A DNA stretch of 64,000 nucleotides from Sulfurospirillum sp. (GTDB lineage: Bacteria; Campylobacterota; Campylobacteria; Campylobacterales; Sulfurospirillaceae). The stretch is taken from assembly GCA_016744795.1 (NCBI GenBank), contig JADGDR010000003.1, forward strand, positions 186,001 through 250,000, in the 5' to 3' direction. Both the position numbers and the translations under genes were made by a program. The notes beneath the pieces are model-generated. The model saw only the letters and a list, made by a program, of their open reading frames with translations, had not been told where the DNA came from and did not search any database. Every line of letters begins with the position of its first letter. The first letter of the stretch is position 1. This document shows positions 1 through 8,889 of this stretch, piece by piece.

Positions 1-1
1 T

Positions 2-1771
2 AATGATAAAGAAGCAAAAGCAGTTCTTTCGTCTGCATATTTTGAAGTTTTTGAGAATCTAGAAGGACCAATTAGGATTAATATATCTGCAAAAAAATCC
101 TACCTTATGGAATCTCAATTTACGAATCTTAGAAAAATGGTTAAAAAGAAAGTGACACCTGAAGAGTTAAAAGAAGCTATGGATAATCTACAAGCTGAAC
201 TACATGAAGTATTACCACAAATCAATGGTGGTACTGAACTTATTGCTGAGGGAATTGACGGTGATGAGCCAATATTAAAAACTCCAACCCAAGAAAAAAA
301 GATAAATCTTACTTGGCAAAAAGCTATAGAGTACATTCAGAATTCACTAGATAAATCACTTGTAGCTTACCTACCAGAGAACTCTAAAAAAGCAAGAAGT
401 TTTGTACAAAATGCACAATTTGAAGGATACAGAAACAGTGGTATAGAAACAGCTATAAGAAAAAATGTTTCTAGTTATGCAGAACAAGAAATGCAGAAAA
501 AATTTACTAGTTTGATACGTTTCATGCATACTAAACCTACAAAAGAGTTGGTTAAAGTAGAGATAGATTCTCTTATTTCATCTTTATCAAAACTCGCACG
601 TGGATTGCCTTTAGTTGATGTAGCAAGAGTTGTTGAAACAAAAGTAAAAGTAAAAAAAGATTTTTCTAAAGTCCTAGATAATATAAATAAAGAGTTTGAT
701 AAAGCATTTTACGTATATGAAAAAGGTAATAAAAAAGAGGCTATTACTATAGTTCAAAATACATATTTTGACATATTTGAAGCAAGTGGCATGGAAATTG
801 CACTTGGCGCTAAAAATGTAACTTTAAAAGTTGAGATAGAATCTTATTTTAGCAAAATTATTGCTCTGATAAAAAATGGTAGCAGTATAGAAGATATAAA
901 AAATGAATTCTCTAAAATGCAAACACTACTAAATGAAGGTTTAAACATCTTAAATGGTGAAAATAAAAACTTTCTTACTCTATTTATATACTCTTTAACG
1001 ATTATACTAAGAGAGGGTTTTGAAGCTCTTCTTATAGTAACAGCTATCATTGCTTACTTAGTAAAAAGTGGTAATGGTCATAGACTAAATATAGTATATA
1101 GTTCACTTTTCACAGCAATAGGACTTAGTTTTGTTACTGCTTTTGTTATGAATATAATATTTGGTTCAGCCGCAGCTGAAAATAGAGAGATATTAGAAGG
1201 CAGTGTTATGCTTGTTGCTTCCGCCCTATTGCTCTATGTAAGTTATTGGCTACTTTCAAATGCAAGTGCACAAAAGTGGACAAACTATATAAAACAGCAG
1301 GTAAAAGAGTCTCTAGATGACAACTCAGTTAAAGCTCTATGGTTTACTGTGTTTTTAGCAGTTTACCGTGAAGGTGCAGAGACTGTGCTTTTTTATCAGG
1401 CGTTAATTGTAGATGCTAGTACACCAACAGATTACATGGCTCTCTCAAGTGGCTTTGCCGTTGGTCTTTTAGCTCTTATAATTTTATATTTTATTATGAA
1501 ATTTACAGCTATAAAACTTCCTATAAAACCTTTCTTCATATTTACTGGAATATTTATATATATCATGGCTTTTATGTTTATAGGTCGAGCTGTTATGGAA
1601 TTTGTAGAAGGTAAGATAATAGAACCAACTTTAATTACAGGAATACCAACTATCTCCTTTATAGGCATATACCCTTACATGGAAAGCTTAATCCCTCAAG
1701 CTATAGTTTTAGCACTTGGTGTATTTGGACTAATTATATTAAGAAAAAATAAACTAAAACAAAAGGAGTAG
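2..1771 (+). CDS. ftr1: FTR1-family iron permease, 5' end outside window
   Basis: Inner-membrane iron permease of the FTR1/EfeU family, working with the periplasmic P19 encoded next to it. The frame is open to the left edge, so the ATG at 107 is internal and the true start lies upstream. The N-terminal two thirds are hydrophilic and helical, likely periplasmic. The C-terminal third is polytopic, with two family-defining REXXE motifs, REGFE near 1009 and REGAE near 1367, which bind iron in this family. The large extracytoplasmic N-terminal domain matches the long campylobacterial form rather than the short yeast form. A hairpin-bearing gap separates it from p19. Function is assigned from family and neighbours; iron transport itself is not shown here. 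Confidence 0.9.
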   Translation, partial: NDKEAKAVLSSAYFEVFENLEGPIRINISAKKSYLMESQFTNLRKMVKKKVTPEELKEAMDNLQAELHEVLPQINGGTELIAEGIDGDEPILKTPTQEKKINLTWQKAIEYIQNSLDKSLVAYLPENSKKARSFVQNAQFEGYRNSGIETAIRKNVSSYAEQEMQKKFTSLIRFMHTKPTKELVKVEIDSLISSLSKLARGLPLVDVARVVETKVKVKKDFSKVLDNINKEFDKAFYVYEKGNKKEAITIVQNTYFDIFEASGMEIALGAKNVTLKVEIESYFSKIIALIKNGSSIEDIKNEFSKMQTLLNEGLNILNGENKNFLTLFIYSLTIILREGFEALLIVTAIIAYLVKSGNGHRLNIVYSSLFTAIGLSFVTAFVMNIIFGSAAAENREILEGSVMLVASALLLYVSYWLLSNASAQKWTNYIKQQVKESLDDNSVKALWFTVFLAVYREGAETVLFYQALIVDASTPTDYMALSSGFAVGLLALIILYFIMKFTAIKLPIKPFFIFTGIFIYIMAFMFIGRAVMEFVEGKIIEPTLITGIPTISFIGIYPYMESLIPQAIVLALGVFGLIILRKNKLKQKE

Positions 1772-1811
1772 ATGGACTAGATTATTAATAATTTACGATG
1801 AAATCTATAGT

Positions 1812-1852
1812 TGCAGGTTTACCTGCTTATTTTATTTAGACTTTAGGGTCTA
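1812..1852 (+). terminator. Tandem small hairpins between ftr1 and p19
   Basis: GCAGG-TTTA-CCTGC (1813-1826) is followed by a T-rich run, and then TAGAC-TTTAGG-GTCTA (about 1837-1852). Both are short perfect stems ahead of the p19 ribosome site. They could be a weak terminator or attenuator, or an mRNA processing signal that uncouples p19 level from ftr1. The stems are read directly; the role is inferred. Confidence 0.4.
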
Positions 1853-1870
1853 ATTATAAAAGGAATATTA

Positions 1871-2377
1871 ATGAAGAAAATTTTACTAGCACTTGCAGTG
1901 TGTCTAACATTTGCAAACGCAGAGATGAAAGAATATCCAATAGGAGAATCTCAAGAAATAAACAATTTGCAAATAGCAGCAGTTTATTTAAAAGCAATAG
2001 ATATGGAACCAAGAGGAATTGATCTTCCTGCTTCTAAAGCTGATGTTCATATCGAAGCTGATATCCATGCAACAAAAGGCAACAAAAATGGTTTTGGTGC
2101 TGGTGAATGGATGCCTTACTTAACAATAACTTACAAATTAACAAATACAGATACAGGCAAGAGCAAAGTTGGAACACTTATGCCTATGGTTGCTGCTGAT
2201 GGTCCTCATTATGGTTCAAACATCAAGATGCTAGGAATTGGTAACTATAAAATAGAATTCTCAATTGAGCCTCCTTCAAGACAAGGTTTTGGTAGACATA
2301 CAGACAAAGATTCTGGTGTTGGCAAATGGTTTAAGAAATTCACAGTAACTTTTAATGGTGCATATAAAGGTATTTAG
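1871..2377 (+). CDS. p19: P19 periplasmic iron-binding protein
   Basis: Periplasmic iron-transport protein of the P19/FetP/Tp34 family, which binds metal and is thought to pass Fe(II)/Fe(III) to the FTR1 permease. Residues 1-17 are a Sec signal peptide ending in FANA. The mature part is about 150 residues, normal for the family, with the characteristic block PMVAADGPHYGSNIKMLG and further Met, Glu and His residues suited to the known copper/iron sites. The start is preceded by AAAAGGA. It follows the permease as in Campylobacter jejuni and is followed by two stem-loops that may stabilise or terminate its transcript. Confidence 0.93.
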   Translation: MKKILLALAVCLTFANAEMKEYPIGESQEINNLQIAAVYLKAIDMEPRGIDLPASKADVHIEADIHATKGNKNGFGAGEWMPYLTITYKLTNTDTGKSKVGTLMPMVAADGPHYGSNIKMLGIGNYKIEFSIEPPSRQGFGRHTDKDSGVGKWFKKFTVTFNGAYKGI

Positions 2378-2378
2378 T

Positions 2379-2426
2379 AAAAGGGTTTTCCCTTTTACAT
2401 GTAGATACTTCTCTTGAAGTATCTAC
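2379..2426 (+). terminator. Two stem-loops just after p19
   Basis: AAAAGGG-TTTT-CCCTTTT (2379-2396) begins directly after the p19 stop codon. It is followed by a perfect 11-bp stem GTAGATACTTC with a 4-nt loop (2401-2426). The first has a U-tail and looks like an intrinsic terminator. The second lacks a long U-run and may be a transcript 3'-end stabiliser. Since the operon continues 16 bases later, partial termination giving excess p19 mRNA is plausible. Confidence 0.6.
2396..2403. repeat. TACATGTA iterated palindrome (intergenic copy)
   Basis: This is the only clearly intergenic copy of an 8-bp palindrome found about 31 times in the window. Starts of the others: 8965, 11633, 14678, 19940, 22358, 23061, 23142, 23412, 23590, 24425, 25623, 25995, 35100, 35168, 35357, 38116, 38140, 41758, 44871, 48086, 48120, 48275, 50792, 52259, 52332, 56581, 58440, 59109, 59715 and 60126. 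Flanks often extend it to TTTACATGTAAA or TCTACATGTAGA-like forms. Confidence 0.8.
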
Positions 2427-2441
2427 CCTTTATAAAATATT

Positions 2442-3875
2442 ATGATTTTTTTTATTAAATTTATATACTCATTTCTGCCAGTAGTCTTTTTGTTTGGATT
2501 ATTTAATGCTCTATACATAAACAAAGAAAATGAAAAAAAAGCCAAATATATTTGCTTTACTATTTTTTCCTCACTATTTTTTGGTATTGTCATACAAAAG
2601 ATAGGAACATTTTTACTTTATGATATGGAAACTATTAATATCTTAAGAACATTTCTTTTATTTTGCATAGTTCTTTTTTTAACTATGATAAAATTTACAA
2701 AATCAAAGTTTATATTTCACCTTGTCACAGCTAGTCTCTTCCTCTACGTTGGAGCAGATTTTATAAACGACATCAAAGATTTAAATATATCTAGTACCTC
2801 AGTTATCAATACTGAAGCTATATTAAATATAGCATCTATTTTACTAGCACTGATTCTTAGTATTTACTATAGTGTTGCTATTACAAACTATGCAAATGCC
2901 CTCAAAAACAAAAAGCTATTTTATGCAATTTTTAGTTTTTCATTATTTATATTTATATTAGATTTAATAACAAAAATTATGTTACTTTTATTGAAAAAAG
3001 ATTTGATGGAATTAACTTCGCTTAGATTATCATTTGTTGCAAAAATAACTTATTATGAATTCTATTTCATCTATTTTTATGCATTGTCAATGCTTATTTT
3101 TGTACTTGCCTATAATGCAAATAAAAATAAAATTGATAACTCATTAGACTCTCCTCTTAAAAGAAAACTAAAAAAAGTGATTTTAACTGAAAATAGATGG
3201 ATAAAAAGTTCTTTATTATCCGCATTTGTATTAACTTCATTTTTGTTATATTATGATTTATATTCATCTCAACCACTGAAAATTTCAACTCCTATAATGC
3301 TAAAACCTAATGCCCAAGACAATTTTGTAATTGAGCTTAAAGATGTTTTAGATGGAGATTTACACAGATATGCATATATTACTAGTGATGGAAGAAAAAT
3401 AAGATTTTTCCTTATAAATAGATATCCAAAAAGAGAAAAAGTTGTTGCAGTTTTTGATGCTTGTATGATATGTGGAGACATGGGATACATAAAAAAGGAT
3501 AACCAAGTTATATGCATAGCTTGTGATGTTAGAATTTTTATTCCTTCTATAGGGAAAGCAGGAGGTTGCAACCCTATACCATTTAAATTTACTAAAAAAG
3601 ATGGAAAAATGATCATTCATAAAAGTGAAATAGTTGCCGGTGCAACATACTTTTCTGAGGTCGTTGAACTTAATGTAATAGACCCTATATCAGGGGTAAA
3701 ACTCGTAAATACAAAAGCACCATTTAATTATGAATACTTAGGAAAAACATTTTATTTTGAAAGTGAAGCAAATATGGACACTTTTAAAAATGATCCAGAA
3801 AAATTTGCAGATGTAAAAATCAAAAGAAAATGGAGAATAGAAGGTAATGATAAAGCAAATGGGGAGAATAAGTAA
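2442..3875 (+). CDS. DUF2318/YHS-like membrane protein of the P19 locus
   Basis: Integral membrane protein in the position of C. jejuni Cj1660. About seven hydrophobic segments fill residues 1-225, then one more TM near 255-275, followed by a C-terminal extracytoplasmic domain. That domain carries the DUF2318 cysteine pattern CMICGDMGY...CIAC...GGCNPIP (about residues 346-380). Its last 60 residues resemble a YHS domain (DPISG...YLGKTFYFES...NDPEKFA), but the usual metal-binding cysteines are replaced by Ser and Glu/Ala. No clear Shine-Dalgarno sequence precedes the ATG. A likely role is handling reduced iron or electrons beside P19/FTR1; this is inferred from gene order. Confidence 0.8.
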   Translation: MIFFIKFIYSFLPVVFLFGLFNALYINKENEKKAKYICFTIFSSLFFGIVIQKIGTFLLYDMETINILRTFLLFCIVLFLTMIKFTKSKFIFHLVTASLFLYVGADFINDIKDLNISSTSVINTEAILNIASILLALILSIYYSVAITNYANALKNKKLFYAIFSFSLFIFILDLITKIMLLLLKKDLMELTSLRLSFVAKITYYEFYFIYFYALSMLIFVLAYNANKNKIDNSLDSPLKRKLKKVILTENRWIKSSLLSAFVLTSFLLYYDLYSSQPLKISTPIMLKPNAQDNFVIELKDVLDGDLHRYAYITSDGRKIRFFLINRYPKREKVVAVFDACMICGDMGYIKKDNQVICIACDVRIFIPSIGKAGGCNPIPFKFTKKDGKMIIHKSEIVAGATYFSEVVELNVIDPISGVKLVNTKAPFNYEYLGKTFYFESEANMDTFKNDPEKFADVKIKRKWRIEGNDKANGENK

Positions 3876-5162
3876 ATGTTTTTTAGAATACTAAAACAGT
3901 CATTTTTCCAAGGGAAAAAACAGAAATTTCTTGCAATTTTAACTATACTTCTATCGTCTTCATTAATAACAGCTTTGTTAAATACATCTATTGATATTGG
4001 TGACAAGATGACTGCTGAACTTAAAGCTTATGGAGCAAACATAAATGTTATACCAAAAAGTGAAACACTCTCTCTAGAAATAGGTGGTGTTGATTATAAT
4101 CCACTTAAAGGGCAAATTTATTTAAAAGAGAAAGATCTATTTAAAGTTAAAGATATTTTCTGGAGAAACAACATAGTTGGCTTTTCTCCATTTTTAAAAA
4201 AAGATGTTATGTTTGATAATAATTCAAATCAAAAAGTTACAATTGTAGGAACATATTTTGACAAGAATTCACCAATTCCAGATGAAAAAGATTATAGAAC
4301 TGGAGTTATTCGTCTAAACTCTTATTGGAATGTAGAAGGAAAATGGCCTAAAGATGATAGTAATAATGCCTTAGTAGGCATAAATCTAGCTCAAAAATTA
4401 GGTATCAAAATAGGTGATACAATTAAACTAAAACATAACAATACAAAAGCACAATTCAAAGTAAGTGGTATATTAAATAGTGGTGAAGATAAAGATGATC
4501 AAATAATTGCATCCTTAGGACCCGTTCAAAAACTACTTAATTTAGAAGGAAAATTAAACCTCATAACAGTAAGTGCTTTATCTGTTCCTGAAGATGATTT
4601 ATCAAGAAAATCAAGGAGAAATCCAGATGCTCTTGACTCTTTAGAATATGATAGTTGGTATTGTACCGCTTATGTTAGCTCTATTGCCTATCAAATAGAA
4701 GAAAATGTTCCAAATGCAGCAGTAAAACCTATTTGGCAAGTAGCCGCTGGTGAAGGTGCTATCATAAAAAAGATTCAACTTCTTATGATGGTTGTTACAA
4801 TAGCTGCTCTTTTTGCTTCAGCCATGGGTATCTCATCTTTAATGAGCACAACCATAATGAAACGTTCAAAAGAGATAGGACTTATAAAAGCACTAGGAGC
4901 TAGTTCAAATGAAGTTTACCTTTTATTTTTATCAGAGGCTATCATCATCGGTATAGTTGGTGGATTATTAGGTTATGTGCTTGGATGCTTTTTATCACAA
5001 CTAATAAGCTACAGTATATTCTCATCTTTTGTATCTATAAAATTAGTCGTGCTTCCTGTAATTTTAAGCATATCAGTATTTATATCTCTTTTAGGCTCAA
5101 TTATACCTTCAAGAATGATAACAAAATTACTTCCTATCGAGGTTCTATATGGTCGCAAATAA
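3876..5162 (+). CDS. MacB/FtsX-type ABC transporter permease (first)
   Basis: ABC permease of the MacB/LolC type: TM1 at about residues 16-36, a periplasmic domain of about 250 residues, then three TM helices in the FtsX domain (residues 305-425). The KEIGLIKALGAS coupling helix is typical of the family. The gene starts at the base after the preceding stop codon. The order corresponds to Cj1661. This fold normally couples cytoplasmic ATP hydrolysis to movement of a periplasmic or outer-membrane substrate rather than classical import. In this locus the substrate is unknown and may be an iron-related or redox factor. Confidence 0.88.
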   Translation: MFFRILKQSFFQGKKQKFLAILTILLSSSLITALLNTSIDIGDKMTAELKAYGANINVIPKSETLSLEIGGVDYNPLKGQIYLKEKDLFKVKDIFWRNNIVGFSPFLKKDVMFDNNSNQKVTIVGTYFDKNSPIPDEKDYRTGVIRLNSYWNVEGKWPKDDSNNALVGINLAQKLGIKIGDTIKLKHNNTKAQFKVSGILNSGEDKDDQIIASLGPVQKLLNLEGKLNLITVSALSVPEDDLSRKSRRNPDALDSLEYDSWYCTAYVSSIAYQIEENVPNAAVKPIWQVAAGEGAIIKKIQLLMMVVTIAALFASAMGISSLMSTTIMKRSKEIGLIKALGASSNEVYLLFLSEAIIIGIVGGLLGYVLGCFLSQLISYSIFSSFVSIKLVVLPVILSISVFISLLGSIIPSRMITKLLPIEVLYGRK

Positions 5163-6291
5163 AATGTTTTTTAATATGATATTTAAAAATATCTTTGTAA
5201 GAATGAATAAAACGTTGATAATACTATTATCTATAGTCGTTGGTGCTGCTATTATTAGCTCTTTTTCTAGTATCTATTTCGATATAAGTGTAAAAATGAG
5301 TAAAGAGCTAAGAGCTTATGGAGCCAACTTCTTTATAGGAAAGCATGATATAAATTCTAAAGACAATATTTATATATCTGATTATAAAAAAGCCTTATCT
5401 TATATAGATAAAGAAAAGCTTGTAGGAGCTTCTCCTTTAATATATGGCATGGTAAGACTAGATTTGGGAAATGCTGTTCTTGGGGGTATTGACTTCAAAC
5501 AAGCTAAAAAAATAAACCCTTTTTGGCAAATAGAAGGCTCTTGGATAAACGTTGCTTTTGATAAAAATAACTGTATGATAGGTAAAACTTTAGCAAAAAA
5601 TATGGAATTAAAAGTTGGCTCTAAAGTAACAGTTAAAAGTCTCAAAACGAACTTCAATAAAAAATTAACCGTAAAAGGCATCATAGATAGTGGACAAGCC
5701 GAAGATAATCAGATATTTGTTAATTTTGATTTTGCAGGAGAGATTCTAGATACAAAAGATACTTTTAATTTTGCTATGTTAAGTGTTATGTATGATGGAG
5801 ATTCCATAAATACCCTTGCCAAACAAATCAATAAAAACGTACCAGATTTAAAAGCTAAACCAATTAGAAAGGTATCAAGTTCAGAAGGTAAGATTTTAAA
5901 TAAGATTAAAGGACTTATGGCTATTATAGCTTTGATGATTTTAGTCATTACAACACTTTGTGTTAGTACTACGCTTATATCTTCAGTAGCTGAGCGTTCC
6001 AGAGAAATTGGTCTTCAAAAAGCAATTGGTGCTAAAAATTCAGATATAACAAAACAATTTTTGGTGGAAAATGCCATTGTAACTACAATTGGTATAATTA
6101 TAGGACTTATAGTAGGTTATTTCCTTGCACAACTTATGGGAAAAGCAGTTTTCGGATCTAGTATCGAAATGAGAATTCAAGTTATACCAATAACTTTTAT
6201 TATATCTTTTTGTGCATCTATGATAGCAGCACTGTTACCAATCAAAAAAGTTTTACAAATACTTCCTGCAAATGTATTAAGAGGTGAATAA
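5149..6291 (+). CDS. MacB/FtsX-type ABC transporter permease (second)
   Basis: Paralogue of the preceding permease and likely its heterodimer partner, as with LolC/LolE. Same plan: N-terminal TM, periplasmic domain of about 200 residues, three C-terminal TMs and the coupling motif REIGLQKAIGAK. The ATG at 5149 lies inside the previous gene and has a GAGG ribosome site six bases upstream. An in-frame ATG at 5164, just past the previous stop, is the alternative and lacks such a site. Corresponds to Cj1662 in C. jejuni. Both permeases share the segment MSKELRAYGAN / MTAELKAYGAN, which supports duplication. Confidence 0.88.
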   Translation: MVANKMFFNMIFKNIFVRMNKTLIILLSIVVGAAIISSFSSIYFDISVKMSKELRAYGANFFIGKHDINSKDNIYISDYKKALSYIDKEKLVGASPLIYGMVRLDLGNAVLGGIDFKQAKKINPFWQIEGSWINVAFDKNNCMIGKTLAKNMELKVGSKVTVKSLKTNFNKKLTVKGIIDSGQAEDNQIFVNFDFAGEILDTKDTFNFAMLSVMYDGDSINTLAKQINKNVPDLKAKPIRKVSSSEGKILNKIKGLMAIIALMILVITTLCVSTTLISSVAERSREIGLQKAIGAKNSDITKQFLVENAIVTTIGIIIGLIVGYFLAQLMGKAVFGSSIEMRIQVIPITFIISFCASMIAALLPIKKVLQILPANVLRGE

Positions 6292-6292
6292 A

Positions 6293-6955
6293 ATGAGTGA
6301 TAAAAAAAATGTATTAAAAATAAAAAATTTAGTTAAAAGTTTTGGTGATGTAAAAGCCCTTGACAATATCAATCTAGAGATAAACGAAGGAGAATGGGTT
6401 GCTATTATGGGACCATCAGGTTCTGGAAAAACTACTCTTATAAATATCCTCTCATTAATGGATGATATAAGTGAAGGTGAGTTTACTCTTGCTGGTGATG
6501 ATGCTAGTTCTTTAAGTGAAGAAGAAAAAGTAGTATTTAGAAGAGAAAAAATAGGTCTTATTTTCCAACAATTTCACCTCATACCTTACTTAAGTGCAGT
6601 GGAAAATGTTATGTTAGCACAATATTATCATAGTGTAACAGATGAAGAAGAAGCTAAAAAGGTTCTTACAAAAGTAGGTCTTGGACATAGGCTTGAACAT
6701 CTTCCTTCTCAACTTTCAGGAGGCGAACAACAAAGAGTTTGTATAGCAAGAGCTTTGATTAATGAACCTGAAGTTTTATTAGCAGATGAGCCAACAGGTA
6801 ACTTAGATGAAGAGAATGAAAAAATAGTTTTATCTATTTTTAAAGATTTACACAAAGAAGGTAAAACTATTATTTTGATTACTCACAATCCTGAACTAGG
6901 TAAACACGCAGATAAAGTACTAATGTTAAAACACGGTAAAGTAGACAAAGGCTAA
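6293..6955 (+). CDS. LolD/MacB-type ABC transporter ATPase
   Basis: Cytoplasmic ATPase for the two adjacent permeases. Walker A GPSGSGKTT (about residues 38-46), Q-loop IFQQFHL, signature LSGGEQQR, Walker B VLLADEPTGNLD and switch ITHN are all intact. The length of 220 residues is usual for LolD/MacB ATPases. The ATG at 6293 is chosen because AAGAGG lies eight bases upstream. A GTG three codons earlier (6284) overlaps the upstream stop and the ribosome site itself. Position matches Cj1663. Confidence 0.92.
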   Translation: MSDKKNVLKIKNLVKSFGDVKALDNINLEINEGEWVAIMGPSGSGKTTLINILSLMDDISEGEFTLAGDDASSLSEEEKVVFRREKIGLIFQQFHLIPYLSAVENVMLAQYYHSVTDEEEAKKVLTKVGLGHRLEHLPSQLSGGEQQRVCIARALINEPEVLLADEPTGNLDEENEKIVLSIFKDLHKEGKTIILITHNPELGKHADKVLMLKHGKVDKG

Positions 6956-7440
6956 TGAAGTATAAAGTACTAATTTTATCATTACTACTAGCTTTTTTTA
7001 TAGTAGGATGTGAAAAAGATAAAAAACTTCAATATGGAGAAGTTGCACCAAATGCAAGTCTATTAAATCTAAAAGATGATGTTGTTAAACTTCATGATTT
7101 TAAAGGTAAATTAGTAGTACTTCGCTTTTGGCAAAAAGGCTGTCCTGCTTGTCTTGAGGAGATGCCTCAACTTGATCTTTTTTACAGTGCACATAAAAAA
7201 GATATAGTTGTTATAGGAATAGATATGGGAGATAAAAAACCTTACGTATCTGGATTTAAAAGAGATCATAGTATCTCTTTTCCTATGCTTTTAGATGAGC
7301 TTTTAATTGCTACTAAAAAATATGGAGTTATTGTAAGTCCTACCTCTTTTATCATAGATAAAAATGGGATTCTAAGAGAAAAAATAATTGGTGAAATGAA
7401 TAGTAATAAATTTCAAAAGAAAGTTTTAAGTTATCTATGA
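6955..7440 (+). CDS. TlpA-like thiol-disulfide oxidoreductase lipoprotein
   Basis: Periplasmic thioredoxin-fold protein of the TlpA/ResA group, anchored as a lipoprotein: the signal ends in the lipobox FIVGC near residue 19. The active site is CPAC in RFWQKGCPACLEEMPQL, and the cis-Pro loop is VSPTSFII. The start codon overlaps the stop of the ATPase gene by one base (TAATG). It corresponds to Cj1664. Probable role: reduction of a disulfide or a metal-ligating thiol in a P19-locus protein; the DUF2318 domain, rich in CxxC pairs, is an obvious candidate partner, but this is inference. Confidence 0.9.
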   Translation: MKYKVLILSLLLAFFIVGCEKDKKLQYGEVAPNASLLNLKDDVVKLHDFKGKLVVLRFWQKGCPACLEEMPQLDLFYSAHKKDIVVIGIDMGDKKPYVSGFKRDHSISFPMLLDELLIATKKYGVIVSPTSFIIDKNGILREKIIGEMNSNKFQKKVLSYL

Positions 7441-7724
7441 ATGAATATATAAAACTAAAAGGCTACTTTAAAATTCTGCTATCTTTACTCTTTGTACTTT
7501 GCATAGGAGTTACATTTAGTATAGCCTCAAAGAGTGATAACAAAAAACAAAAACTTGATGACCTATCACTCTTTATGTTACCAAACCTAGCTCTTGCTAC
7601 TGATGCAAATTACATAAGATTAAGAGAATTAGAAGATAAATATTCTAGTTTTGGTGAAGCTATAGGAACAGTCTCTATATTTGCCTCAAGCTTTGCATAT
7701 AAAAGGAGGGAAAATGGAAAATAA
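7437..7724 (+). CDS. Small single-TM protein of the P19 locus
   Basis: Unrecognised 95-residue protein that starts in a 4-base overlap with the preceding stop codon. It has a short cytoplasmic N-terminus, one hydrophobic helix (about residues 10-30) and a polar remainder with the segment LSLFMLPNLALATDANYIRLRELEDKY. No cysteines or metal motif apart from the single Cys within the TM. It ends inside the start region of the next permease, so translation is coupled. The position suggests an accessory subunit of the second ABC pair. I know no family name for it. Confidence 0.7.
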   Translation: MNEYIKLKGYFKILLSLLFVLCIGVTFSIASKSDNKKQKLDDLSLFMLPNLALATDANYIRLRELEDKYSSFGEAIGTVSIFASSFAYKRRENGK

Positions 7725-8889
7725 GTTATTTTTATATGCCCTACACTCTCTAAAAAGACGCTTTTACAAAAATTTTTCAATATCGTTGGTACTTGTTTTT
7801 TTAGTATTTATTCTTTTTTCAGTACTTTTTATAAAAACTTCATTAGAGCATGAACTAAGTATTAGTGCTGATGGTATGCCTGACATAACTTTACAAAAAC
7901 TTCAAGGTGGTAAATCAGTTCTAGTTGATACTTCTAGAATTGATAAGCTTCTTAACATACAAGGCATAAGTCAAGCTGTTCCAAGAAACTGGGGATACTA
8001 CTTTTTTGAACCCTCAGATGCAAATTTCATTATAGTTGGATTTGATGCATTTGATGGTAATTTTCAAAGTTCATTAAAAAAAGTTATAGAAAATCTTGAT
8101 GATAAAATAAAATTCAATAAAGATGGTATGATTGTTGGAGTTGGAGTTAAAAAACTTATAGAACAAAGTACAGGTTTAAACTATATTAACTTCATTAACA
8201 ATAAACTAGATATATATAAAGTACCAATCATTGCTACATTTACAACCCAAAGTTCTATTTTTAGTAACGATGTAATCCTTATGCCGTATAACCTCAGTAA
8301 ACAAATTTTAGAAATACCAGATAACAAAGCCACTGATATAGTTCTAAAAATACCAAATCCTGATGAGATTCCAACGGTTATTAAGAAAATAAATGAGATG
8401 TATCCAGACTTTAGAATTATTACTCAAGAGAGCCTAAGAATTGGTTATAAAAATATATTTGATTATGAATCAGGCATATTTATAACTCTTTTCATAGTAG
8501 TTCTATTCGCCTTTTTTGTTTTAGTATATGACAAAGCAAGTGGATTAAATGAGAGTGAAAAAAGTGAAATATCTATACTCAAAGCCATAGGGTGGAAAAG
8601 CTCTGACATTATCTATATTAAAACAATGGAAAACTTGATTCTTTCGATCAGCTCTTTTTTAATTGGTTTTGCATTTGCATATTTTTATGTATATATATTT
8701 AACGCTCCTATTTTAAAGAGACTATTTTTAGGCTATAGCAATATTTATCCAAACTTTAACTTAGTTTTTAATCTTGATATATCTATTATTACCATAGTGT
8801 TTTTCCTTAGTGTTTGTATATATCTTGGAGCTGTTTTAATACCAACTTATAAATGTGCGGTAGTAGATGCTGAAGAGGGTATAAGATGA
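7714..8889 (+). CDS. MacB/FtsX-type ABC transporter permease (third)
   Basis: A further FtsX-domain permease, 391 residues: TM1 near residues 20-42, periplasmic domain to about 250, then three C-terminal TMs with the coupling segment KSEISILKAIGWK. The ATG at 7714 is preceded by the strong ribosome site AGGAGGG. The open frame reaches back to a TTG at 7681 but without such a site. It is clearly divergent from the two permeases upstream. With the ATPase that follows it makes a second, independent exporter, presumably as a homodimer since only one permease gene is present. Confidence 0.88.
   Translation: MENKLFLYALHSLKRRFYKNFSISLVLVFLVFILFSVLFIKTSLEHELSISADGMPDITLQKLQGGKSVLVDTSRIDKLLNIQGISQAVPRNWGYYFFEPSDANFIIVGFDAFDGNFQSSLKKVIENLDDKIKFNKDGMIVGVGVKKLIEQSTGLNYINFINNKLDIYKVPIIATFTTQSSIFSNDVILMPYNLSKQILEIPDNKATDIVLKIPNPDEIPTVIKKINEMYPDFRIITQESLRIGYKNIFDYESGIFITLFIVVLFAFFVLVYDKASGLNESEKSEISILKAIGWKSSDIIYIKTMENLILSISSFLIGFAFAYFYVYIFNAPILKRLFLGYSNIYPNFNLVFNLDISIITIVFFLSVCIYLGAVLIPTYKCAVVDAEEGIR

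Noticed and set aside
7681-7713. Upstream TTG start for the third permease
   Set aside because: ATG at 7714 has the strong AGGAGGG site, whereas the TTG has none and would add eleven residues from inside the small protein gene.
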